Shown: positions 44,015 through 52,761 of the stretch, piece after piece
Layout of the letters: every line of letters begins with the position of its first letter
How positions within the stretch are numbered: the first letter of the stretch is position 1
Source: Candidatus Phytoplasma solani
GTDB lineage: Bacteria > Bacillota_I > Bacilli_A > Acholeplasmatales > Acholeplasmataceae
NCBI RefSeq assembly: GCF_040126175.1
Contig: NZ_CP155828.1
Coordinates: 496,001 to 560,000 of the forward strand
DNA: 64,000 nt
Reading direction: 5' to 3'
Position numbers and translations under genes: made by a program
The notes under the pieces: generated by a model
What the model saw: the letters and a program-made list of their open reading frames with translations, nothing else
What the model was told of the DNA's origin: nothing
Database searches by the model: none

Positions 44015-45106
44015 ATGTTAACTAACGTTTATGAACCTCTAAAAGGACAAAAATTAGAAATTCTTGACGTTCAAGGAAACCTCGTTAAACCTGAATTAGA
44101 ACCAAAAATTGAAAAAGATGTTTTATTAAAAATGTATAAAACTATGGTTTTAGGCAGACAAGCAGATTTGGCGGCTTTAAAATATCAACGCCAAGGAAGA
44201 ATGGGTAATTATTTACTAAATTCTGGCGCGGAAGCTTCTCAAATTGGTGCTGCTGCTGCTTTAGAACCGCAAGATTGGGTTTCACCTTATTACCGTGATG
44301 GTGGTATTTTCTTTTATCGCGGTGTTTCTGTAGAACAATTTTATCTTTATTGGTATGGTAACGAAAAAGGTTCTCAATTAGATCCGAAATTACGTATTTT
44401 ACCAACTAACATAATTATTGGTTCAAGCGTTAACTTAGGCGCTGGATTGGCTTTTGCAAGCAAATACCAAAATAAAAAAGAAGCTATTATTGCAACTATT
44501 GGTGATGGTGGGACCGCTCATGAAGAATTTAATGCTGGTCTTAACTATGCTGCTGTCTTTGAGGTTCCTTTGGTAGTTTTAATTCAAAATAATCAATATT
44601 CTATTTCTAATCCTCGTAATAAAGTTTCAAAAACATCAACTTTAGCGCAAAAATGTTATGCTTTTGGAATTCCAGGGATGCAAGTAGATGGAAATGATGT
44701 TTTAGCGGTTTATGTAGCAGTCAAAGAAGCTTTAAAACGCGCAAGAAGTGGAGAAGGTCCAATTTTGATTGAAAACATAGCTTATCGACTAGAAGCTCAT
44801 TCTACCAACGATAACGCTTCTGTTTATCGCAGTAAAGAAGAAGAAAACGAATGGAGAAAAAAAGATCCTATCTTACGTTTTCAAGCGTACTTAATTAAAA
44901 AAGGATATCTCAGTTTAGAACAAGTAAAACAAATAGAAGCAGAAGCACAACAAGAAATAGTTTTATCTCACCAAAAAGTAGAACAATATGGGAGCAAAAT
45001 CAAATTAAGAGAAATTTTTGAACATACTTATGACAAAATGACTCCTCAATTAGAAGAACAATATCAAGAATGCCAAGCTTTTTTTAATCAGAAAGAAGGT
45101 AAGTAA
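44015..45106 (+). CDS. pdhA: Pyruvate dehydrogenase E1 component, alpha subunit
   Basis: This encodes 363 residues; AAGGAG lies 8 bases before ATG. The thiamine diphosphate motif is GDGGTAHEEFNAGLNYAAVF...VLIQNNQYSIS (about 166-198), and YRLEAHSTNDNASVYR is the phosphorylation-loop-like region. With PdhB it decarboxylates pyruvate and transfers acetyl to the lipoyl group of E2. It is the first gene of four, with pdhB two bases downstream. Confidence 0.97.
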   Translation: MLTNVYEPLKGQKLEILDVQGNLVKPELEPKIEKDVLLKMYKTMVLGRQADLAALKYQRQGRMGNYLLNSGAEASQIGAAAALEPQDWVSPYYRDGGIFFYRGVSVEQFYLYWYGNEKGSQLDPKLRILPTNIIIGSSVNLGAGLAFASKYQNKKEAIIATIGDGGTAHEEFNAGLNYAAVFEVPLVVLIQNNQYSISNPRNKVSKTSTLAQKCYAFGIPGMQVDGNDVLAVYVAVKEALKRARSGEGPILIENIAYRLEAHSTNDNASVYRSKEEENEWRKKDPILRFQAYLIKKGYLSLEQVKQIEAEAQQEIVLSHQKVEQYGSKIKLREIFEHTYDKMTPQLEEQYQECQAFFNQKEGK

Positions 45107-45108
45107 TC

Positions 45109-46086
45109 ATGGCTTTAATGACATTATTAAAAGCAATTAATCAAACTTTAGATAGTCAATTACAAAAAGATCCTAATATAGTGGTTTTTGGACAGGATGT
45201 AGGTAAATTAGGAGGAGTTTTTCGCGTTACTCAAGGATTGCAAGACAAATATGGTGAAAATCGTGTTTTTAATACTCCTATCGCAGAATCAGCTATTATC
45301 GGAAGTGCAATTGGTATGGCAATCAATGGTTTAAAACCAATCGCAGAAATTCAATTTGACGGTTTTATTTTTGTTGGTTTAGAAGATTTATTTGCCCATG
45401 CAGCCCGTATGCGTAATCGTAGTCGTGGAACTCGCACTGTGCCTATGGTAGTCAGAGTTCCTGTCGGTGGTGGAGTTAAATCTTTAGAACATCACTCCGA
45501 AAGTTTAGAAGTGATTTTAGGTTCTGTTCCTGGTTTAAAAGTTGTGATTCCTTCTAATCCCTATGATGCCAAAGGTTTATTGATGGCAGCTATTAATGAT
45601 CCTGATCCAGTTATTTTTATGGAACCAAAAAGAATTTATCGTGGTTTCAAACAAGAAGTGCCAGAAAATGACTATGAAATTGAAATTGGTAAAGCTAAAA
45701 TAATTCAAGAAGGTTCAGATATTACAGTTGTTGCTTGGGGAGCTATGGTGATAGAAACTCAATTAGCCATCAAACAACTAAATAATGAAATTTCAGTTGA
45801 ACTCATCGATTTAAGAAGTATTAACCCTATTGACCGCGAAACTGTAATTGATTCAGTTAAAAAAACGGGTCGTTTTTTAGTAGTACATGAAGCTTGCAAA
45901 ACTTATGGACCAGCTGGTGAATTGATAACTTTAGTAAATGAAAAAGCTTTTATGCATTTAGAAGCTGCCCCAGCAAGAGTGACTGGTAATGACATTACTA
46001 TGCCTTTAGCCAAAGCAGAACATCATCAATTTTTAAGTCCTGAAAAAATATCTCACGCTATCCGTAAAGTAGTTTTAGAAGAATAA
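45109..46086 (+). CDS. pdhB: Pyruvate dehydrogenase E1 component, beta subunit
   Basis: This encodes 325 residues. VFGQDVGKLGGVFRVTQGL, FNTPIAESAIIGSAIGMAI and AEIQFDGFIFVGLEDLFAHA match the transketolase pyrimidine-binding domain, and RSINPIDRETVIDSVKKTGR begins the C-terminal domain. It forms the alpha2-beta2 E1 with PdhA. Its start follows the pdhA stop at once. Confidence 0.97.
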   Translation: MALMTLLKAINQTLDSQLQKDPNIVVFGQDVGKLGGVFRVTQGLQDKYGENRVFNTPIAESAIIGSAIGMAINGLKPIAEIQFDGFIFVGLEDLFAHAARMRNRSRGTRTVPMVVRVPVGGGVKSLEHHSESLEVILGSVPGLKVVIPSNPYDAKGLLMAAINDPDPVIFMEPKRIYRGFKQEVPENDYEIEIGKAKIIQEGSDITVVAWGAMVIETQLAIKQLNNEISVELIDLRSINPIDRETVIDSVKKTGRFLVVHEACKTYGPAGELITLVNEKAFMHLEAAPARVTGNDITMPLAKAEHHQFLSPEKISHAIRKVVLEE

Positions 46087-46105
46087 CCACAACAAAGGAG
46101 AAAAC

Positions 46106-47350
46106 ATGTTTGAATTTAAATTTACTGATGTCGGAGAAGGCATTCATGAAGGAACCATCACAAGGTGGTTTTTTAAAATAGGCGATCCAATTAAAGAAGG
46201 TGATATTTTAGTTCAAGTAGAAACAGACAAATTAGACGTTGAACTAACCTCTCCTGTTACAGGTACTATCATTGACATGACTCACAAAGAAGGCGATGTG
46301 ATTAATGTTGGAGAAATGCTTGTTTTAATTAAAGAACCAGGAGACACTGAAGTAGAAGTTAAACAAACAACAACCGCTTCGATTGCTTCTTCCGCCACAA
46401 AAACTGCAGACATAACTGCAATAAAATCAAATCCTAACAACACTAAGAAAGTGTTAGCAACTCCTTTAGTTCGAAGTTTAGCTAAAGAATTAGGAATTAA
46501 TTTAAACACCATCAAAGGAAGTGGTTTTGGTGGCAAAATCTTAAAAGAGGATATTCTTGCAAGTCAAAAAACTATAGAAAAAACAAAACAAACAACTGCA
46601 AAAAGTTCTTTGATGACAGAAGAAACTGAATTAAAAACAGTTAATGCCGCTGAGCAAACAGAAATCATTAAAATTTCACGTTTAAGAAAAGCAATTGCAC
46701 AAAAAATGGTCCTTTCAAAAAACACCATTCCAGAAACAACTTTAATGGATGAAATTAACATTACTGCTTTAGTTACTTTAAGAAAACAAGCTAAAATACA
46801 AGCCGAAAAACAAGGAATTAAACTGACTTTTATGGCTTTTATCATGAAAGCAGTCGCGATTGCTTTGGAAGAATTCCCCATTTTTAATGCTAGTTATGAT
46901 GATGACAAAGAGGAAATTATTTTAAAAAAAATTATTAATTTAGGAATTGCAGTTGATACTAAAGACGGTTTAATTGTTCCTAATGTCAAAAATGCTAATA
47001 AATTAAATCTTTTGGAATTAGCAAAAAACTTACAAGAAGTAGCAAAGGCAACTACCGAAAGAAAAGTTCAATTAGAACAATTACAAAACGGTACTTTTAC
47101 TATCACTAATTTCGGTTCTTTAGATATTAGTTATGGTACTCCTGTGATTAACTATCCTGAATTAGCTATTTTAGGAGTTGGAAAAATTTCCAAAAAAGCC
47201 ATTATAGAAAACAATCAAATTATTATTGCTGACATGTTACCACTTTCCCTTGCAATTGACCACCGTATTATTGATGGAGCTGACGGAGGAAGATTTTTAA
47301 AACGAATTAAAGAATTGTTAAGTTTACCTACTTTATTACTTTTATCTTAA
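46106..47350 (+). CDS. pdhC: Dihydrolipoamide acetyltransferase (E2 of PDH)
   Basis: This encodes 414 residues. One lipoyl domain (1-78) has the lipoylated lysine in ETDKLDVELTSP. An Ala/Thr-rich linker follows, then the E1/E3-binding domain LATPLVRSLAKELGINLNTI (about 112-150), a second linker, and the catalytic acetyltransferase domain ending with DHRIIDGADGG (His-x3-Asp-Gly). It forms the core of the complex. AAAGGAG precedes ATG. Confidence 0.97.
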   Translation: MFEFKFTDVGEGIHEGTITRWFFKIGDPIKEGDILVQVETDKLDVELTSPVTGTIIDMTHKEGDVINVGEMLVLIKEPGDTEVEVKQTTTASIASSATKTADITAIKSNPNNTKKVLATPLVRSLAKELGINLNTIKGSGFGGKILKEDILASQKTIEKTKQTTAKSSLMTEETELKTVNAAEQTEIIKISRLRKAIAQKMVLSKNTIPETTLMDEINITALVTLRKQAKIQAEKQGIKLTFMAFIMKAVAIALEEFPIFNASYDDDKEEIILKKIINLGIAVDTKDGLIVPNVKNANKLNLLELAKNLQEVAKATTERKVQLEQLQNGTFTITNFGSLDISYGTPVINYPELAILGVGKISKKAIIENNQIIIADMLPLSLAIDHRIIDGADGGRFLKRIKELLSLPTLLLLS

Positions 47351-47372
47351 AATAAGAAAGCATAACGTGAAT

Positions 47373-48749
47373 ATGAAAAATTATGATATTTTAATAATTG
47401 GGGGAGGTCCCGGAGGATACGTAGCTGCTATCAAAGCAGCTCAATTAGGAGCTAAAGTGGCTTTAATAGAAAAACATAAATTAGGCGGTATTTGTCTTAA
47501 TTATGGTTGTATCCCTACCAAAGCTTATTTAAAAAGCGCTAAAGTGTATCAAACTATCAAATATGCTCAAGATTTTGGCATTATAATTAGCCAACCTCCA
47601 ACCTTTAATTGGCTTTCGATTTTGAATCGTAAAAATAAAATTGTTGATCAATTAACTAATGGTATTGCTTTTTTAATGAAAAAAAACAAAATTGATGTTT
47701 ATAATGGTTTTGCAACTGTTCTTTCTCCTAACAAAATACAAGTTGACGAAAAATTATTAGAAACTAAAAATCTAATTATTGCAACAGGGTCAAGTGCTTT
47801 CATTCCTCCGATTCCAGGCGCTTTAGAAACTTATCAAAAAAATATTTTAAAAACTAGTAAAGAATTATTACAATTAGACAAACATCCTCAAAATATCACT
47901 ATTATCGGTGGTGGAGTAATTGGGGTTGAGTTTGCTACTATTCATAAATCTTTCGGAGCCGATGTTACTATTTTAGAAAGACAAGCAAACATTTTAAATG
48001 GCTCAGATAGTGATATTGTCGATGCTTACACCAAAAAATTAAAAGCTGATGGGATTAATATTTTAACCGAAGTAGAAATTAATTCCATTCAGGATCACAA
48101 AATAACCTATACTCATAAAAAAATTAAAAGCACAAAAGAAGCAGAAATTATTTTGATGGCTGTAGGAACAAGACCCAACTTAGCCGGATTAGAAAAGATT
48201 AATTTAGAAAAAACTAATAACAGCATCATAACTAATGAATTTTTACAAACTTCTCTTCCTGGAGTTTATGCAATTGGTGATGTAAATGGCAAACATATGT
48301 TAGCCCACGTAGCCAGTCATGAAGCCATTATCGCTGTGATGCATGCCTTAGGAAAAAGTGAAACTCACGGGATAAATTATTGTCGTATTCCTTCTTGTAT
48401 TTATGGCTTTCCTGAAATTGCTGCTATCGGAATTACTGAACAAGAAGCTAAAATGAAACAAATTAATTATAAAGTTTCTAAAGTTCCCCTTGCTGCCATC
48501 GGTAAAGCTTTAGCTGATGGTGAAAAAGAAGGATTTGCTAAAATAATTGTTGATAAAAAACATTTAGAAATTATTGGAATGCATATTTATGCTTATAATG
48601 CCACCGAATTAATTAGTGAAATTGCTGTTGGAATGGAATTAGAAGGAACAGCTTATGAACTTGCACAAGCTATTCATCCTCATCCAACATTATCAGAATT
48701 AACCTTTGAAACTCTTTTAGGGGCAATCGATAAACCGATTCATGTTTAA
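47373..48749 (+). CDS. pdhD: Dihydrolipoamide dehydrogenase (E3 of PDH)
   Basis: This encodes about 458 residues from ATG 47,373; GTG 47,367, two codons earlier, is possible and has better spacing to AGAAAG. FAD-binding ILIIGGGPGGYVAAIKAA, redox pair GGICLNYGCIPTK, NAD-binding ITIIGGGVIGVEFA, and the C-terminal base HPHPTLSE are intact. There is no N-terminal lipoyl domain. It reoxidises lipoamide on E2. It is the last gene of the operon; I see no strong terminator after it. Confidence 0.97.
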   Translation: MKNYDILIIGGGPGGYVAAIKAAQLGAKVALIEKHKLGGICLNYGCIPTKAYLKSAKVYQTIKYAQDFGIIISQPPTFNWLSILNRKNKIVDQLTNGIAFLMKKNKIDVYNGFATVLSPNKIQVDEKLLETKNLIIATGSSAFIPPIPGALETYQKNILKTSKELLQLDKHPQNITIIGGGVIGVEFATIHKSFGADVTILERQANILNGSDSDIVDAYTKKLKADGINILTEVEINSIQDHKITYTHKKIKSTKEAEIILMAVGTRPNLAGLEKINLEKTNNSIITNEFLQTSLPGVYAIGDVNGKHMLAHVASHEAIIAVMHALGKSETHGINYCRIPSCIYGFPEIAAIGITEQEAKMKQINYKVSKVPLAAIGKALADGEKEGFAKIIVDKKHLEIIGMHIYAYNATELISEIAVGMELEGTAYELAQAIHPHPTLSELTFETLLGAIDKPIHV

Positions 48750-48869
48750 AAAAAGGGTAAGTTCCACAAAATGTTAACAAGAAAAGAATAAAATCTTAAA
48801 TGATATTAAAAAACTAGTTAATATCGATATTAAAATAATAGGATTCGTTATCCACTTTACTAAAAATTT

Positions 48870-49064
48870 ATGAAATCAGACAAAATAATGAAAATGGTAC
48901 CGGTATCTCGAAACATTAACACCAATAAAAAATTTAACTTTAATATTTTTTTATTTTTAAGTGGTGGTTGTTGTTGGGCCGGTGCTTTTTTGCCTTTGAT
49001 TCTCTGCGCTGTTCCGTTTTTTTTAGACAATTTTTTAAATGAAAACAATATTTACTTAGTTTGA
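48870..49064 (+). pseudogene. Small membrane ORF running into a MITE
   Basis: The frame MKSDKIMKMVPVSRNIN... reads through a hydrophobic FLFLSGGCCWAGAFLPLIL stretch and then straight into the MITE left end (from 49,005), whose bases encode the last 20 residues. The cysteine-pair/proline hydrophobic stretch hints at a small membrane domain, but there is no ribosome-binding site. I regard it as a possible fragment of a gene cut by the MITE; it may be non-coding. Confidence 0.25.
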
Positions 49065-49150
49065 AAAGATATGAAATTATTACCTTTTTTTAGTCTTAAA
49101 GAACAATTTTAAAATAAAAAATTGTCTAAAAAAAACGGGGAACAGTGCAC
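49005..49150. repeat. MITE-like repeat, copy C
   Basis: TGCGCTGTTCCGTTTTTTTT then AGACAATTTTTT pairs with AAAAAATTGTCTAAAAAAAA then CGGGGAACAGTGCA; the element is about 146 bp. The interior has GAAAAGATATGAAATTATTA and AGTCTTAAAGAACAATTTTA as in copy A. No ORF of its own. Confidence 0.75.
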
Positions 49151-49202
49151 GCTCGACTTCAATCATTTTTGCTCCTTTTTTTAAGTTTGGGTACAAAAAA
49201 AA

Positions 49203-49245
49203 TATCCAAACTGTTTATTTTTGATTAATAAACAATTTGGATATT
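49203..49245. terminator. Hairpin downstream of MITE copy C
   Basis: ATCCAAACTGTTTAT pairs with ATAAACAATTTGGAT (one mismatch) around TTTTGATTA, followed by ATTTTGTGG. A related block (ATCCAAATTGTTTATTATT) occurs at about 30,890. Confidence 0.5.
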
Positions 49246-49306
49246 TTGTGGCTTTTAACTGGTTCACTTTTTTTTGGAGCACTTTAAAAAAAATTTAAAA
49301 AAGTAT

Positions 49307-49335
49307 TTGACAAACGTTTCTTTTTTTCTTATAAT
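49307..49335 (+). promoter_or_regulatory. Consensus sigma-70 promoter of the secreted/membrane pair
   Basis: TTGACA (49,307-49,312), 17 bases, TATAAT (49,330-49,335): an exact consensus promoter. The 5' leader to the next gene is about 240 bases. Confidence 0.85.
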
Positions 49336-49579
49336 ATAAACATAGTTATGTATTTTATATTTAAAAACTCACTTAGATACGATTTATATTAATTAAAATT
49401 GAAAAAAACACACGTCATATTAACATAAAGTGCATAACTAAATTGAACAAAAGAAGGAAATTGATAATAATCTTTTTAAAAAAATAGTTGTTTTTTTATA
49501 TCATATTTTTTTTCAATAATTTTTTTAATTTCTTTATTATTAGATATAAAAAATGATTAGGAGGTCTTGAATTACTTTC

Positions 49580-50644
49580 ATGACTCAAAAACAAACTTAT
49601 CTTAAAAAATATTCGAAATTATTACTATTTTTTATAACTATTCTTTTTTTATTTAGCTTTTATAACTTTAAAGTTTATGCTTTTGACCCCAATGATTATA
49701 AACCGAATTATAATGAAAAACATTGTAAACAAGAATGGAAACATGAAGGGGGTTCAGTTTTTTCCATTAACTCTCGAGTATTTTATGATATTTCTGGAGT
49801 AAAAATGGTACCTTGTAAATCTTATCAAGAGTGGGGTAACACAAAACAATTAGCAAAAGATGGTGTTTTGATTAGTTTAGGATTTTGGCCGGGTGTAGGA
49901 CATGTTGCTAATTGGATTAATGATGGTGCTGATGTGTTAGGGATTAATGATAGAATTTTTAATAAAAATGATGATAAAATAGCTATGCTCAATGATATAG
50001 TTTATTATTATTTAGAACAAGATCCAGGCAAAGGTTTTTTCTTTTTTGATATTAACGAATTAGAAAACATTAAAGAAGTTGATATTGCTTTTTGTGATTG
50101 TGATAAACATGTTTTTTTGATCAATGAATTATTGGAAAGCTTTCTTAAGCAAGAAGAGTTAGATACTACATATGTTGACCCTCTTAAAGATACAGAAAAA
50201 GGGACAAAACGTTTCTTAGAACAAAAATCTAAAAAGTTAATTGTTAAAAAAATCAATAAAAAAGTAGGTCATAAGATCGCTCAAACAATTATGAAAAAAG
50301 CAGCTAAAAAGACCGTTGGAAGGTTTTTTGGTAGAATTTTTATGCCAGGAATAGTTACTGCATACGATAAAGTAGAACAAATTAGAGAATCAGAAAATAA
50401 CCTTAAAAAAAGAATTAAATTTGATGTTCAAAATAATAGTTATGAAAAAACGAATGGCTTTGTGATTCATTTTGTTTCTGAAAATGAATTAGAAATTTAT
50501 GAATTAAAACAAAAATATAACGATGAAAGAAATTATAGATTAGTAGAAAGAATAAATATTTCAAACTCTGACCATATGTTAATTAACGTTTTAAAAACTA
50601 AAAATAATCAAGAGTTAAATATTTATAGTGGTAAATTGAAATGA
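49580..50644 (+). CDS. Secreted protein, paired with a membrane protein
   Basis: This encodes 354 residues from ATG 49,580. AGGAGG (49,559-49,564) is 15 bases upstream, too far; it would suit an ATT codon at 49,571 in the same frame. KYSKLLLFFITILFLFSFYNF is a signal peptide, probably cut after VYA/FDP. The mature part has six cysteines, a glycine/tryptophan-rich part (LGFWPGVGHVANWINDGADVL, about 95-115) and a strongly basic helix-rich middle (SKKLIVKKINKKVGHKIAQ). I do not recognise the family. It overlaps the next gene by ATGA, so the two are made together. Confidence 0.75.
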   Translation: MTQKQTYLKKYSKLLLFFITILFLFSFYNFKVYAFDPNDYKPNYNEKHCKQEWKHEGGSVFSINSRVFYDISGVKMVPCKSYQEWGNTKQLAKDGVLISLGFWPGVGHVANWINDGADVLGINDRIFNKNDDKIAMLNDIVYYYLEQDPGKGFFFFDINELENIKEVDIAFCDCDKHVFLINELLESFLKQEELDTTYVDPLKDTEKGTKRFLEQKSKKLIVKKINKKVGHKIAQTIMKKAAKKTVGRFFGRIFMPGIVTAYDKVEQIRESENNLKKRIKFDVQNNSYEKTNGFVIHFVSENELEIYELKQKYNDERNYRLVERINISNSDHMLINVLKTKNNQELNIYSGKLK

Positions 50645-51609
50645 AAATATTAACTAAGTTGTTTGATGCTTTATTAAATCCTTCTAAAAAAATAAGACAT
50701 ATGTTAAGGCCTAAAAATAAACATCAAGATATAGATTATGTATTGGGTAAAAAAATCAAATCTTTGCAAACTGAAAAAGCTAACAAGGAAATTTTAAAAG
50801 CTACGACTTATCGTAGTGTCTTTATTAAGTTTTTTATTGTTACAACAATTACTTTTTTAACAGCTTTAATCATTTATTTTAAATTTGATTCACCTGAAAG
50901 TATATTTAAGTTTATTAAAGAATATAATTTACCTGATTATGGGTCGCCGCATGCAGAAAATTATAAAAGCCGCTTAGTAAGCGATTATGTGGTGTTTGTC
51001 TACTTGATAAGTATTAGTTTTGGCTGTATTTGTTGGGCTATCGGTTTTTATTTATATAACCCTTTTTTAAAATTTGCTACATTTATTTTGAGTTTTTGTT
51101 TAGGATGTTTTATGGGTTCTATTTTTTTTACGCTTAATTTTTACAGCAACATTAAAGGAATAGCAGCACTCATACCTTCAATAATTACAATCACTTTTTT
51201 AACTACTATTTTTATAATTATTTCGATATCTTGTTTATATTATGCTAAAAAAATTTTAGTTACACCTCAAGTGCGCAACTTTACTGTGATGTTTTGTCTT
51301 TTTACTTATTTGTCTAGCTCATTTATAATATTATTCAAAATATTTTCTCGTAACCATTTTGACTTTAAAAATAATTGGTGGTATTTATTATTAGTTTTAT
51401 TGTTAACAATTGCTCAATTAATAGTTGGCGCCTTAACTTGGGTAGTAACATTAAACAGTGTTGATTTATTTGTTGAACAAAAAATACCTCAAAAATATGA
51501 GTGGCTTTTAATCAGTGTTTTAGTTTTAGTATTAATTCAAATTTTTTTCTCTATATTGCAAATCATTGTAATAATTATGAGAATGTTAAAGTTAACTAAT
51601 AAGAAATAA
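50641..51609 (+). CDS. Multi-span membrane protein, partner of the secreted protein
   Basis: This encodes 322 residues; its ATG overlaps the stop of the preceding gene (ATGA). A basic cytoplasmic N-terminus of about 60 residues (LLNPSKKIRHMLRPKNKH) is followed by about eight hydrophobic spans, among them VFIKFFIVTTITFLTALII, FVYLISISFGCICWAIGF, and the C-terminal WLLISVLVLVLIQIFFSIL. No transporter motif is visible. I do not recognise the family. A weaker resemblance in style to the membrane proteins at 51,951 and 55,391 suggests a local family of integral membrane proteins. Confidence 0.75.
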   Translation: MKILTKLFDALLNPSKKIRHMLRPKNKHQDIDYVLGKKIKSLQTEKANKEILKATTYRSVFIKFFIVTTITFLTALIIYFKFDSPESIFKFIKEYNLPDYGSPHAENYKSRLVSDYVVFVYLISISFGCICWAIGFYLYNPFLKFATFILSFCLGCFMGSIFFTLNFYSNIKGIAALIPSIITITFLTTIFIIISISCLYYAKKILVTPQVRNFTVMFCLFTYLSSSFIILFKIFSRNHFDFKNNWWYLLLVLLLTIAQLIVGALTWVVTLNSVDLFVEQKIPQKYEWLLISVLVLVLIQIFFSILQIIVIIMRMLKLTNKK

Positions 51610-51742
51610 AAAAATAAGAAGTTATTGCCAATAAAACCTATTTTTTATAATACGCCCTTCACAACTAGGAGGGAATTTTGTGTAGTTTTTTTTATAGTGT
51701 TTAAAACAAAAATTTAATAATGTGAAAAATAATAAAAAACTA

Positions 51743-51770
51743 TTGACAAATAAAAAATTTATTATATATT
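51743..51770 (+). promoter_or_regulatory. Sigma-70 promoter upstream of the frameshifted membrane gene
   Basis: TTGACA (51,743-51,748), 16 bases, TATATT (51,765-51,770). About 180 bases before ATG 51,951. Confidence 0.6.
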
Positions 51771-51950
51771 AATATAAATATTATATTATAATTTATATAC
51801 ATAAATTCAGACCTTACTTATAATTTCTTTTTTTCTTTTGGTTCTTTTATTTTTTTTAAACATTTTATTATTTTTTGTGTTGTGATTGAATTTTTATGTG
51901 TTAAAATATAAGTAATTTAATAAACACATTTTAACCTTCTCGGTACCAAA

Positions 51951-52638
51951 ATGAATTTACGTAAAATAATTATAGTTTCTTTTTTAATATCTTTATTTTT
52001 TATTTTTACTATTTTATCAAATATAATTCATTTATCCAAAATTAGGATGCCTTTAGTTAAAGTTCAATTTTTTGCAATTTCAGTTATACCTTTAATTTTT
52101 ATGGTTATGATTTTAAATTTTTGAATATAGTTTATTAGGAATAATCATCATTTCTTTTTTTATTTATATTAATAGATATATTAATTGTTACCAAAATTAT
52201 GATTTGTTCGGCTATAAAACTGGTTTTTCTAAATTACAATGGTTATTTTTAGAAGCTTTAGTAAATACTTTTATTCCTTATTTTTCTTATTTATTTTTAA
52301 TTTTTGCTTTTAATAATAAAATTAAATTTAATTATAAATCAATATTCTTTTTTTTGTTTTTAATTATCATTGTTAAAACTATATCTAGAACTTATGGTAG
52401 TTATTATATTTATTATGATGTTATTCGTAGCAATATAAGTAAAATCAAAAATATTAATAATTGGGTTAAACATCAAACATTAAATAATGATTCATCTTTG
52501 TTTTTAATTATTATGATTTTGAATTTTATTCCTATTTTTATTAATGATTTATTGAGTTTATTTTGTTGTTTACAAATTTTATTTCAATTGAAAAAGTCAA
52601 ATTATATAACAATTTTTTGTAGAAAAATAAAAAAGTAA
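51951..52638 (+). pseudogene. Membrane protein gene with a +1/-1 frameshift
   Basis: The first frame from ATG 51,951 gives 57 residues (NLRKIIIVSFLISLFFIFTI... to VMILNF) and stops at TGA 52,122. The next frame is open straight through the same spot (FEYSLLGIIIISFFIYINRY) and runs to 52,638. A one-base change in AATTTTTGAATA joins them into one product of about 229 residues with five or six membrane spans. The open part starting at TTG 52,204 has no ribosome-binding site. It could be a sequencing or slippage event; otherwise a recent pseudogene. Family not recognised. Confidence 0.6.
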
Positions 52639-52761
52639 AAAATAATTTATTTTGTAATTTTAGTTGTTTTTTTGTTGTATAATTAAAAGTGTATAATGAG
52701 TAATCTTGAAAATAAAAAATAAAGAAAAAAAATCTAAAAAAGGAAGTTTTGTAACAAAATT

